From positions 2,759,001 to 2,823,000 of the forward strand of contig NZ_JACHKA010000001.1 in assembly GCF_014203955.1 (NCBI RefSeq): a stretch of 64,000 nucleotides of DNA. The letters run 5' to 3'. Source of the DNA: Sphingobium lignivorans. GTDB lineage: Bacteria; Pseudomonadota; Alphaproteobacteria; Sphingomonadales; Sphingomonadaceae. Numbering within the stretch: position 1 is the first letter of the stretch; each line of letters opens with the position of its first letter. The notes beneath the pieces are model-generated. The model saw only the letters and a list, made by a program, of their open reading frames with translations. It did not search any database and had not been told where the DNA came from. Both the position numbers and the translations under genes were made by a program. Below, one piece after another: positions 27,633 to 37,706 of the stretch.

Positions 27633-27709
27633 TGGCCACCTCGCCGTCCAACACAGCGAAACTACCAACCTCAGAACACTTGAAAATGTGGGGGATTTTT
27701 ACCGCTTAC

Positions 27710-28528
27710 GCCCGAGATCGCGGTCGAGGAGATTGATCGCGTCGTTGCCGCCGGCGTGCGCTTCGGCTGTGTGCCGGCCGATGCCGGTTATGGGCTGTCG
27801 GCTCCGTTCCGGCAGGCGCTGAGTACACGTGGCCTTGCTGGGCTGTCGGCATCCCCAGGCACCAGAAAGTCTATCCGGCCGACGTGCAGCTGATCTTCCC
27901 GGTCGCAGGCGGCGGTCGCCCACGGGTGCGGCATGTGCCGGACGTCAAATCCATGGCCGAACACGCGATGCTCGAAAGCGCGAAGTGGCGGCAGGTCAGT
28001 TGGCGCAAGGGAACCAAGGGACGGCTGACGGTCCGCTTGGCGGCCATGCGCGTGCGCATTGCCGATGGTGCGCCTTAACGGATCGGCTCTGCCGGGGCTC
28101 AGCACATGCTGGGCGAGGAGGCCTGGCTGGTGGGTGAGCATCGCTTAAATGGCGAGCGAAAATACTATCTCTCCAATCTGCCCGGCGACACCCCAATCAA
28201 GGCTCTCGCTGGCGCGATCAAGGCGCGCTGGATCTGCGAACAAGCGCATCAGCAGCTCAAGGAGGAACTGGGGTTGGATCACTTCGAAGGACGATCCTGC
28301 ACCGGACTTCACCGCCATGCCTTGATGTCGATGATGGCCTACGCCTTCCTGCAGTCCCAAAGGCTCGCTCAGGCGGGCCGAAAAAAAGAGTCCTTGGTCC
28401 GCCTCCCCAACCCATTACCGGCAGTGCGCCAAGCCATCCTTGATCGCCTGTCGCGCTCACCGCTAGAGCCTTGCCCTCACTGCGGATGCAGCCTCATCAG
28501 ACAACCCAGCAAACTTCTGCCAAAGTAG
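27710..28528 (+). pseudogene. IS701-like transposase remnant
   Basis: The readable parts are [35 protein letters not shown], a PADVQLIFP stretch and then, in another frame, GERKYYLSNLPGDTPIKAL and ARWICEQAHQQLKEELGLDH. The end is CPHCGCSLIRQP. These are the catalytic Asp (ADAGYG) and the C-terminal Glu helix (EQAHQQLKEELG) of an IS701/DDE_5 transposase. The N-terminus was lost at the IS66 insertion point, and at least one frameshift and one stop break the rest. Confidence 0.75.
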
Positions 28529-28630
28529 TGCCAGAACACTTCATCGTCAAACCGGTCCAAAAGATGCGAGTGCTGAACAGATAGCGTTGAGGAGGAAATC
28601 AACACGATCTTTTATAGATGATATCGGCAC

Positions 28631-29032
28631 TCAATCAAATAGATCACTTTTTACAAGCATCTCGGAGATGTCTTCCGACGTGTGCGGCATATCCGCGAAG
28701 TCTATCATCGCATCATCTTGAGCATGACAGACACGCAACAGTCCATCATCCTCAATAATCACGAATCTACAGGAAGTGTTCGATCTAATAGAGGCATATT
28801 CAGAGTAACAAACTACATCGGCACAAGATTGTATAAATGATCTCTCTATAATACCTCCGACCTGTTCAATATCTATTGCTTTTACAGCTAGCTTGTCGGG
28901 CTCTCCCTTGTCAACGTAGACTGCCCTGAGGGCCAAGTCCCGCTCGCGTTCAAAGAACGCTTGAACTGCATGCCCAATTAAAGAAGCGTTAGAAAGCGCA
29001 TTCAAATTAAACCGGTATTGGATAAGTTTCAT
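28631..29032 (-). CDS. Candidate immunity protein for the Ntox21-type Rhs
   Basis: This 133-aa acidic cytoplasmic protein has no signal peptide. Its ATG overlaps the Rhs stop as ATGA, and it is the first gene after the toxin tip, the expected position for immunity. Visible sequence includes [39 protein letters not shown] and an acidic end [16 protein letters not shown] recognise no family. Cytoplasmic location and acidity fit neutralisation of a cytoplasmic nuclease. The region is AT-rich relative to the DNA around it. The call rests on position, not on homology. Confidence 0.6.
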   Translation of the reverse strand: MKLIQYRFNLNALSNASLIGHAVQAFFERERDLALRAVYVDKGEPDKLAVKAIDIEQVGGIIERSFIQSCADVVCYSEYASIRSNTSCRFVIIEDDGLLRVCHAQDDAMIDFADMPHTSEDISEMLVKSDLFD

Positions 29033-32000
29033 TTTCCGACCTTATTCAAGTTTTCGTCAAAAGTACCCAAACGCTGAGTACCAGTCCTATCATACAGTTT
29101 CCACGCCCCCCCATTGTGGCCGTCACGATCACGGGTCCAGAGATTGCCATTGTTGTCTCTATAGAACTTTCCACGACCACCGGGTGACATCTGGCTTGTC
29201 TCCTTCCAGCCATGTTTTTCCGCTGCCGATCGCGCTTCGCCTTCAGTGCCGTAGGTGGGGCCGGACCTTGCACCGAAGCCAATTGCTGCCATCGTTGAAT
29301 TTGCGGCACCGGAAATCATCTGCCCAAGGGTAGGAGCACTAAATGTAATTTGTGTTTCCGATGTAAATCTGACGGCAATTCCAAAAGCGCCGTTCGCTTG
29401 CGCCTTAATTACACCAAAAATTCCCGCCCCAAAAGCCTGACTATAGGCAATACTACTAGCGCTATAGGACATATGAGATGAACTTGTTTGAACAACACCA
29501 TCGACAGTCTTGGAGTACGTAAGATTAACATTGACATGCTTGCTATCACCATCATCTACCGAACTACATTTTCCCTTGTTGGTGTCGCCATTGAACGAAC
29601 AGTTGATAGCCAAGGCACCGCTCGGATCGGCCTTATTCACCGGATCGTTGCCGACATAGGCATAGAGGTTCATCTGATCGTCATATCCGACCGGATCAGT
29701 CTGCAGGAACCGGCCGAGCGTGGGGGAGTAGATGCGGGCCTTGTAGTAGTACATGCCAAGCTCGGGCAGGAAGATCTGCCCTGTATAGGCGAACCGGCCC
29801 TGGTTGCCCGAGGCAGGAATGCCATATTCGTCATAGCTGTTGACCGCGATGGCCGTGCCCGCGCTGTTGGCGATCGCCACGATCGAGCCCTGATGATTGG
29901 CGCGCAGCAGTCGCCGCGTCGCCAGGGTCGCGCCTTCATACCAGAACAGCGGCTCGTCCACGCCATCTCCATGCACATAGCGCCGCAGCAGCGTGCCGGA
30001 GCCATTATACTCCGCCACCAGCGCGTCGTCATCATAGAGGTACTGCGTCGTCCCGGCACTGCCCCCGCTGCTCTGGAACAGGCGGCCCAGCGGGTCATAG
30101 GCCAGCGCCGCGCTCGTGCCGCCCGCCGCGCCCAGCAGGCGGTTCTCCCGGTCATAGGCGTAGGTCGAGCTTCCGTCCCCGGTCAGATTGCCATTGGCAT
30201 CGTAGCTGAAGCTCGCCGGGCCGGCCCGCGCTGTACTGGTTCAGACCGTTGCTCGTGTAGTTGCGCGTGACGTTCATCGCCCCGGTCCAGGCATAGGCAT
30301 CATTGCTGCGGCTCTGCGCCGCCAACTGGCCTGCCCCGTTGTAGCTCGTGAAGCTGAAGGTCACGTCGCGGTCCGTCCCCGCAAGATCGTGCGAGAGCGA
30401 GGCCGGCCGCCCGATCGCGTCATAGCCATAGGCCGTCGCGATGCCGCCCGTCAGCCCGGCACGCGCACCCTGAGCATTGTAGCTCAGCGCCGCGATCTGC
30501 GTGCTGCCATTCTCATGGATCGTCGTCATCCGGCCCATCGCATCGTAGCCATAAGCGACGTACTGGCCATCGGGAAAGGTCAGCCGCGTCCGGCGGCTCC
30601 CGGCATCATATTGATAGGAGAGCGTCCGGCTCACCCCGCCCATGTCCGTCGTTCTGCTCGTGAGGCGATCGAACCCGTCATAGCCATAGGCTGTGCCCCA
30701 GCCGCCCAGCGAGCCGAACCGCACCTCCGTCTGACGACCGCGCAGATCGTATCCGTAGCAGACATCATTGGTGTCGCTGGCAAGGCTGTAGCAGTTCGCC
30801 GAGCTGCCCGCATTGGGGCCACCGGCCGGATTGGGCACCCGCTTCTGGATCACGCGGTTCAGCGCGTCATAAGCGAATGTGATCGTGCTACCGTCCCGCT
30901 TGCGAAGGCTCGTGCGGTTGCCATTGGCATCATAGCCATAAAGTTCATAGTCGGTCCAGGTTGGCATGCTCGCCGTGGCTCCGTCCGAGGGATTGAATGC
31001 GGGAGCACCGGCCGGGTTTGGAAAGTCGAGACGGGACACCCGGTCATAGCCGTCATACATGTATTTGCTGCGGTTCCCGCTGGCATCGATACTGTTCTCG
31101 ACCCGGCCATTGTTCGTGTAGCTATAGGTCGCATAAGCCTGCTCCAGCGGCGTACCGACTGCCTTGCGGATCTGCCGGACCTCACCGGAAGTAAAATAGA
31201 TTCTCCGCGTGATCCGGTCGGGCCCGTTGGTCCCTTCCGGGCCCAGCGTGCAGGCGCTGCCCGGCAACGAACCGAACGCCGCAGGGTTCATTCGCACCGT
31301 CGAACAGACGAGACGGTTGCGATTGTCCCAGGACTTGTCATTCACGCTGTAGGTCGTGGTGCCAGACCAGAGGGTCTCGCGAACCGGATTGCGACGGACA
31401 TCATAGGCGGTGGTCACATGCTTCTGCACAGTGAACGCGGTGCTCGAAGCATCGGGGACCGTGCCTGTCTCGACCAGCGTCACCTTGTCGTCCGAAGCAC
31501 GATAGGTGAACCGCGTCGCAAGGCGCTGGCCGCCGCTCGCCGACACCGGCCCAATCTCCCAGGTCTTCCGGCCCACCGCATCATAACGATAGTGAACCGT
31601 ATCGTCGCTGCCGGCCAGGGGACCGTCCACGGACAGCAGCCGCCCTGCACTGTCGTAGCTGTAGGTCGTGGTCAGCACCGTCGCGCCGTCATAGCGCCGC
31701 TGCACGCTCGGCAGAGATGTATTGCCCCAGTAATCGGTCTCCGTCCGGATACTCTGGTTCGAGGCCGTGTCGCAGGCAGACGTGCCGGGCACTACCCACT
31801 CGGCAACGGGGCGGAGCGGGCCAGCGCCTATGCCGGCACTCGTATAGGCGATGCAGGTCTTGCGGCGCACGCCCGATGCATCGGCCGGATCGATCCGCTC
31901 GGTCACAAGCCCGTTGCTGTTGTGCACATAATCGGTCTGCCGGCCAAGCGCATCCCGGCTCCACAACGGGCGATAGCACAGAACATTATAGGCATAAACG

Positions 32001-33259
32001 CAGCCGGTCGTGTTGTACCCGGCCGTCTCCACCAGATCCGGGAGGCCCGAGCCGGGTTTCGCCTTGGTGCGCTTCTCGGTCAGATTTCCCTGATTGTCAT
32101 AGGTTACCGTAACCCCGTTCCCTTCAGGATAAGTGACCCCCGTCAGCCGAAGCAGAACATCGTAGGCCAGGAATGTCTGGCGCCCCAGTTCGTCCTTGAA
32201 TGACGAGACGAATTTCTGGTTGGAGATAACGCCGATGGTATATTCCCGGGCGTAGCTGTCCGGGCCGGTGACGTTCACCTTGTCGTACTGATAACCACCC
32301 AGCGTGGTATTGACGGCAATATTGGCATAGGCATAGGACCATGTGCCTCCGTCTTTCGTAATCGTCGAGACCACGTCATAACTGGCATGTTTGCCGGACT
32401 GAACATGCGCCGTCGACTCTCCTGGCAAGGTCAGGGAGCTCGGATTGAAGACTTCAATGGTAGCGCCAACACTGTTCTGGCAGAAGCTGCACTGATAAAC
32501 ACGACCGAGCAGGTCTGTGATGGTCCCGCCGGAATAGGTGAACTGTGCAAGCGCGACAGTCGGCGCACTGTTCGCGTAAATTCCGACCTGGGCCGGCGCA
32601 AGCCAGCCCGTGGCGCCTCCCGTGTTGGTCTGATAGGTAATGCGAATCTGATAGCCGGTATTGCTCGTAACGACAGCCGGCCTGTAATAGGTACGGCTCA
32701 GAGCGCCTGCAGAATAATAATAAGAATCATAACTGATTGTAATTGATTCCCCATCAGCATAGCTGATCGACGATGCATAATATTGCCGAAGCGTATTCGA
32801 GAGATTGGCATCAATATGGGTGAGGTTAAATTCATAGAGAGCTCCCACCCCCCCCTCATAAAACTGGCGGCCGTTTGACTCAATGACTGAACCTGTACCT
32901 TTGATCGGCAGGCAGGCACCATCCACGCATTTGAAGAACTCCGCACCCCCTGCCCCCTTGTGAACAGACCAGGACGCGGTCTCGGCTGTTTCCGTGCGCC
33001 GGCCGGTCACATAAGGCGCCCAGTCCTGGACGCGCTGAAACCTGAGACGCGGCGCAGCCGGAATGGAGAGCACGGGGAGTTGCACGCTTGTCTTGCCGCT
33101 GGCCAGATTGAGGCCATTGGGATCCAGGTCAACCTGAAGGGGCGAGATCAGTTCGGGCGGAGCCGGCTGCGCATGGACTGCGGCACCAGATCCAAGCGAG
33201 GCGATCGCAGCCATGAGACCCCGGCCTATCCAGGAAGCAGCCGCCCGAACTGTCATCAT
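29029..33259 (-). pseudogene. Large exported Rhs/YD-repeat protein with Ntox21-like tip, frameshifted
   Basis: With one correction this is a 1408-aa protein. It has a signal peptide (VRAAASWIGRG to AAVHAQ) and an entry motif PLQVDLDPNGLNLASGKTSV, as in the split locus at 11.7 kb. Dozens of YD repeats follow, with the Rhs core boundary [19 protein letters not shown] and then [10 protein letters not shown]. After the boundary comes a hydrophobic segment (about 90 residues), then a C-terminal domain [52 protein letters not shown] and [10 protein letters not shown]. That matches the Ntox21 pattern (predicted RNase). A 4-nt CGGC duplication at about 30220-30227 shifts the frame; deleting it restores one chain. 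The gene is either a pseudogene or a sequencing error. The start 33259 follows a CCGGGGGTAAGCAAT leader. Confidence 0.85.
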
Positions 33260-33357
33260 ATTGCTTACCCCCGGAAGACGTGATGCTGAAATATCGAAAA
33301 ATCGTGATGCGCCGATGGTTTGCCCGCCCCTTGAACCACAGTCCCGGCTTCTCATCG

Positions 33358-33897
33358 CTAAACCCCGCAGTAGTTGACGTTACTGACGGTAATGGTGACG
33401 TTTCCGGTGGCGGTCGCGCCCAGACTGTCAGCTATGACATAAGTGAAGGTCTTCACCCCGGAACTGCCCAGGCTCTCCACCATGATCGTGCTTGCGCTGA
33501 TGATGCTGAGCGACAGCCCGCTGCCGCCAGCAACGCTCTGGACCGCCAGAGGCAGATGGCCTTCCGGATCGGTATCATTCGCGGTGACATTGAGACTGAC
33601 GATGGCGCAGCGCGCGATCGTCGTCGAATCAGGATTTGCAACGGGAGGCTGATTGACCGGCCCGGCACTGCAATTCGCCAGGGCGCCCCCGGAATCCGAT
33701 TTGTAGACGGTACGGTTGCCGGCCGCATCGAAGCAGGTCGAACGCACCTGACCATTGTTCACCGTTCCCGATGACTGGGCAGACGCCAGACGACCCAATG
33801 CATCATAGCTGAAAGTTTGCGTTTCGGCGGAAAATCCGGAAGATACACAGAGAAACGACGACGCAAACAGCGTCGCCACCATGTGACGCAATTTCAT
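33358..33897 (-). CDS. Secreted YD-repeat mini-protein with Ig/cadherin-like domain
   Basis: This 179-aa protein has a signal peptide (MKLRHMVATLFASSFLCVSS) and two YD-type repeats (FSYDALGRLASAQ and CFDAAGNRTVYKSD). A linker follows, then a cadherin/Ig-like tandem-type domain (NQPPVANPDSTTIARCAIV, then NVTANDTDPEGHLPL, then VKTFTYVIADSLGATATGN). It heads the second Rhs operon, mirroring the short YD protein at 14481 in the first. The Ig-like addition could anchor or display the complex. The start 33897 follows a run of six G; 33915 is an alternative start. Confidence 0.7.
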   Translation of the reverse strand: MKLRHMVATLFASSFLCVSSGFSAETQTFSYDALGRLASAQSSGTVNNGQVRSTCFDAAGNRTVYKSDSGGALANCSAGPVNQPPVANPDSTTIARCAIVSLNVTANDTDPEGHLPLAVQSVAGGSGLSLSIISASTIMVESLGSSGVKTFTYVIADSLGATATGNVTITVSNVNYCGV

Positions 33898-34079
33898 CCT
33901 GCCCCCCGGCCCCAATGATTACTGGCCGATACCAAACATCTTTTGAGACACGCAAGTCATTTTAAGAAGAACATTGACGCAACCATGTTTTTTTAATGCC
34001 AGGGCGTACAGACCTCTTGTTATCTGCCGGCGAGCCAGAACGCGCGAGCGATTGCGGCTTCCTGCACGGCATCCATTCG

Positions 34080-34420
34080 CTGATCGCGCACTACAGCCAA
34101 CCAGCGGCGGAAAAGCGGGGTTTTGACGCGGGCAAGAAGGTTGTCGGTCTTATACGGAACATTGCCGTCGACACCGATGGCCGATTGCTCATGGTCAATC
34201 TAACCACTGCCGACATCTCCGACAGCGCCGGCGCTCAGGCGATCGTCGTGGCCGTTCGCAAGCGATGGCCTTGGCTCAAACACCTGTTTGCTGATCGCGG
34301 ACTCAAGAGGCCCCTCATTCACCCCGTGACCGAAGCTGAGGAGGCGATGGTTGTCGCATTCCGGCGGCACACGCTCCTGCGCCTCTCGACGATTGCGTCT
34401 ATGCCCGGAAACCGACGATC
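34080..34420 (+). pseudogene. IS5-family transposase remnant
   Basis: The segment GFDAGKKVVGLIRNIAVDT, then DGRLLMVNLTTADISDSAGA and VAVRKRWPWLKHLFADRG, is the middle of an IS5-type DDE transposase (second Asp region). Both ends are missing, and it joins directly to an IS481 fragment. Confidence 0.7.
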
Positions 34421-34426
34421 CCGCAT

Positions 34427-34860
34427 TTGACGCGCTCGGCACTGCATCGCTGCCTGCAGCGTCACGGCAGAGAACGCGTGCCGGATGTCGAGGGCGATAA
34501 GCCCAAACTGCAGCGGTCCAAGCGATATCCCATCGGCTTTTTCCACATGCTCATCACCGAGGTGCAGACCGGAAGCTCGCATCACGCCCGGATGAGAAAC
34601 CGCGGGACCGTCAATCCCTGGACCAACGGCCAGGTCGAACGGATGAACCGCACAATCAAGGAAACCACCGTCAAACGCTTCCATATACGCAGCCACGATC
34701 TGTTACGTACGCATCTCGCCGCCTTCCTGAACGCTTAGCAACTTCGCACGCCACCTCAAGAGGTTCGGCGGCCTTACGCCCTACGAATACATTGCCAGAA
34801 TCTGGACTCAGACCCAGATCGATTCATCGTCACCACGATCCACCAGATACCGGGACCAAG
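34427..34860 (+). pseudogene. IS481-family transposase with internal deletion
   Basis: The left part TRSALHRCLQRHGRERVPDV, then EGDKPKLQRSKRYPIGFFH, is followed too soon by NPWTNGQVERMNRTIKETTV and KRFHIRSHDLLRTHLAAFLN. The central catalytic stretch is missing and a stop falls at 34736. The tail (DPDRFIVTTIHQIPG) can be read in another frame to about 34860. Confidence 0.8.
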
Positions 34861-34862
34861 CC

Positions 34863-34934
34863 CCCGTGAAGCGAGTACGCCGATGGCGATAAGGGTGACG
34901 ATGCGGATCGCCATCGGCGTACTCGCTTCACGGG
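34863..34934. repeat. Perfect 28-bp inverted repeat (hairpin)
   Basis: Arms 34863-34890 and 34907-34934 are exact reverse complements (28 of 28), beginning CCCGTGAAGCGAGTACGCCG, with a 16-nt loop. There is no T-tract. It lies between the IS481 relic and the 3' end of the minus-strand beta-helix gene. It may be a terminator-like or mRNA-stabilising hairpin, or a by-product of transposition. Confidence 0.85.
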
Positions 34935-35010
34935 ACTGGACTTCGTCATTACCCCGGGGAGTGTGCAGGGGCGCCATTTCAGTCGAATGACGCCCTGCAC
35001 ATCCCTGCAT

Positions 35011-36542
35011 TTACGTGGTGATCGGCGAGCCGGGATTGATGATCATATGACTGTGGATATTGCCCTGTGCTCCGATCGGGACCGTCGCCCGCGCAATCCG
35101 ATTGGTGGCTCCCTGTACGCGCGTGACATCCAGCATATATTGGCTCGCACTGGCATCGAGCGCGATGCCATATGTCCAGGCACCACTTAGGCGCATAGTC
35201 GCCAGCGAAGCCTTGCTCCGGCGCCCGCCGATCAGGAGCATTGCCTGTTGCGAACTCGCGCCACTGGTGTTGACCGCCTTGATATCGAAATCACACGAAA
35301 CTGCGCTGATCGCGTAAAACGCGGTGTTATAATCGACAAATCGGCCACTGATCGTGCACTCGGTGCCGTCAGCGATATAGGCGCCATAGACGCCCGGACT
35401 CAGTCCGCCGATGGCCTGGACGTTGGTAATGGCAACGCCATGCGAAGCTTCAAGCCGCAGCGCGTCGCCCGTCGCGCCACTGGCTCCCGCCACATAGGGG
35501 CTCTCGATATTCAGCGTTGAACCCAAAGGGGCATTGAGAATGTGGATGCCATTGTTGCGATAGCCATCGCAGACCGGATTGATGACCTTGACGTCCGCCC
35601 CCGCACTGCCGCCACCGTTCGTGAGGTCGAAAAAGATGCTTTTGTTCCCGCTGGCGGTTTCAGGCTGAACGAGCCACAGATCAGCCAGCGAGCCATTGCC
35701 ATAGATACCATAGCCGCTACTTGGCGCGAAACCACATACCATGTTGATGTAGCTGACGGTCAGAGAGGGGTTGGGCGAAGGGCCGCCAAAAGTCCCGCCT
35801 GGCGTCAGCCCGTCAATCCAGGCGCCATACCACCGGTCGCCCGCGCCGCCGAGGGTGCGAACGCCGCGAATATGCTCAAAGCGTCCCGTCAACACGTTGC
35901 TGATGTAGACTTCGGCCAGTTATTGTAGGTATACACATTCTCGAAGATCGGATTGGAAACCATGAAGCAGTGAATGCCATGGCCCTGTGCATTGTCGTTG
36001 TTCGGGTTGGCGGGCGTTGCCGGATTGACCGAGCGGGAAATCGCAAAATTCGATCCTCGCGGGCATTCGAGATACCGGCTGTTGGCGACGCCTGAACAAT
36101 TGATCAGATGATCGGTCGGATGGCTGATGCTGATCGAACTGTGATTTGGTCCTGCCCCTTCGATGACGCTGTAATCGGGCATCGATATTCCACGCGCGCA
36201 GAAATAGACGCCCTTGCTGAGTTGAACCCAGCCGTGGATCAAAAGCGCGCTGTTGATCGCCGGTGTACTGTCGTAAGCGCTGTTCCCGAGCTGTGCTCCG
36301 AACCATTCGGGCCTGGCGCCCCCTCCGTCCCATTTTCGGACCCAGCTTCCAGTGCCTGGCGCAACCGAGGTCGACGCGACATAGATGCCCTGCAAAGTAT
36401 CGGCGGCGACCTGCGCACTGAAATTTCCAGCCTGAAACTCGAAGATGCCCTCCCGGCCATCCTCCATCAGGAATGCGACTTGTCCTGCAGGATTTGCTAT
36501 CGCTGCAAGGGCCGCACGGGTCGTGACATTTACCATTGCCAT
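35011..36542 (-). pseudogene. Parallel beta-helix (pectate-lyase-like / tailspike-like) protein, frameshifted
   Basis: This gene corresponds to about 510 aa read in two frames. The N-terminal part (MAMVNVTTRAALAAIANPA) contains STSVAPGTGSWVRKWDGG and ARPEWFGAQLGNSAYDSTPA, then INSALLIHGWVQLSKGVYF. This is the head of a Pectate_lyase_3-type right-handed beta-helix as found in phage tailspikes and polysaccharide depolymerases. The second frame continues EVYISNVLTGRFEHIRGVRT and many helix rungs to the end PGSPITT. The frame is lost near 35918, where one base appears missing. The start 36542 has a good GGAG ribosome-binding site. There is no signal peptide. A substrate cannot be named. Confidence 0.75.
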
Positions 36543-36694
36543 AATATCTCCAAATTGCGTTCGATGGAACATTTGGAGAACATCTAAAATCCTACATTGC
36601 AATGGCTATTCGTCAGCCTCGCATCGCGATAATGTTTCGATCGCAATATTGCGGCAACTCGCCTTCCAGAGCGCAGAGAGAACTATCTAGGTGT

Positions 36695-36990
36695 TTAGTC
36701 CCAGCATGTGATGGGTTGGCTGAACGATAAATGCCTCTGGCTTTGATTTCGGAGTTCCTCTATGGCCTCGTAAGACGTCCTGAACCTGAGAGCTTTGAGC
36801 TGCCTAGCGAAGTTGTAGGCGCAGCCAGTCACCGACATGTCGCCGCAGTTCCTCGGTCGAGGCACAGTGTAAGAATTTGACGGTCGCTTCCTTGCTGGTT
36901 CGGACCATTCGCCTATCACAGCAAAGGCGACGACGCATCCATGCGAGTGTTTATCGTTGACGCCGGCTGCACGGTTGAGTTTATCCACCT
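36695..36990 (-). pseudogene. IS481-like transposase 3' remnant
   Basis: CAYNFARQLKALRFRTSYEA, then IEELRNQSQRHLSFSQPI, resembles the C-terminal end of IS481 transposases (YNFAKRLKTLxGLTPYE type). Upstream sequence is not recognisable. This is a weak relic call. Confidence 0.45.
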
Positions 36991-37100
36991 TTGAGGTGCT
37001 TCGGTGGGCTCGAACCAGAAGGAGAGAGGATATTGGCCACCATTAAACGTGGATCCCCCGACCTGATTGTGGACGGGCGACGTCATCTGGAGGAATTGTC

Positions 37101-37445
37101 ATGAAAAAATCTCTCGCGATGCTCGCCTCAGGAGCGTTGGCAACAGGCGCTGTGCCCGCGCAGGCGTCAACCGCCGATCCAGGATTTCTATCCGTTTTTC
37201 ACGGAATGGCAGGCGGCCAGGTCATTTTCTTTTCGACGGGCACTCGGAGCGCAATGCCGGCATGTGCCACCACTGGAGCTAACAGGTGGGCAATCGATGG
37301 CTCCACCGCAGCCGGTCAGGTTAGGATGTCGATCCTGCTGACCGCGTGGGCTCAGCGAAAACGCGTTATTATCGTCGGGACAGGAAATTGCAGCGTCTGG
37401 GGCGACACTGAGACGGTCGATTTCTTTTACACAGAAAGCGAATGA
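37101..37445 (+). CDS. Small secreted Cys-pair protein (paralogue family)
   Basis: This 114-aa protein has a signal peptide (MKKSLAMLASGALATGAVPA). The core reads VIFFSTGTRSAMPACATTGA, then NRWAIDGSTAAG, helix QVRMSILLTAWAQRK, strand RVIIVGTGNCSVWGDTE and end TVDFFYTESE. A strong GGAGGAATTGTC precedes the ATG. It is the best-preserved member of the family together with 37707-38042, which faces it on the other strand about 260 bp away. Two conserved Cys probably pair. The function is unknown; the compact beta-helix-beta order with a central helix superficially recalls small OB-fold toxin B subunits, which I treat only as a hypothesis. Confidence 0.8.
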   Translation: MKKSLAMLASGALATGAVPAQASTADPGFLSVFHGMAGGQVIFFSTGTRSAMPACATTGANRWAIDGSTAAGQVRMSILLTAWAQRKRVIIVGTGNCSVWGDTETVDFFYTESE

Positions 37446-37706
37446 TAACTCAGGAACAAGATATTGTGATCTACGACCACTCACGTCATCTAGAATAAGC
37501 ATAGTGATGACAGGCCTCGCTCACCACTATGAGCGAATACTGTATAGGCTTATATTCTTATCCCGAGCTAATGAATTCTGGATAACACCTCGATTAGATC
37601 TACTTGGAAATTGTCGGACGATTTTTTCGTAGTCGACATTGAATAATTTAGCGCCAATTTATTTGGCAGTAAGTGCCATTCTTAGAGGCTGACATATCAG
37701 CATTCA

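Larger units (their letters stand above)
26656..27709 (-). mobile_element. Truncated IS66-family element
   Basis: The genes tnpA and tnpB and the first about 45 codons of tnpC lie in order on the minus strand. The left terminus is at 27709, where the minus strand reads GTAAGCGGTAAAAATCCCCC, the GTAA-type tip of IS66 elements. The right end and most of tnpC are gone. The element sits inside an IS701-like transposase remnant. Confidence 0.85.

Noticed and set aside
30389..32203. 604-codon plus-strand open frame inside the second Rhs gene
   Set aside because: It is the complement of YD repeats, which produces repetitive Arg/Ile/Ala-rich sequence. No start signal is present.
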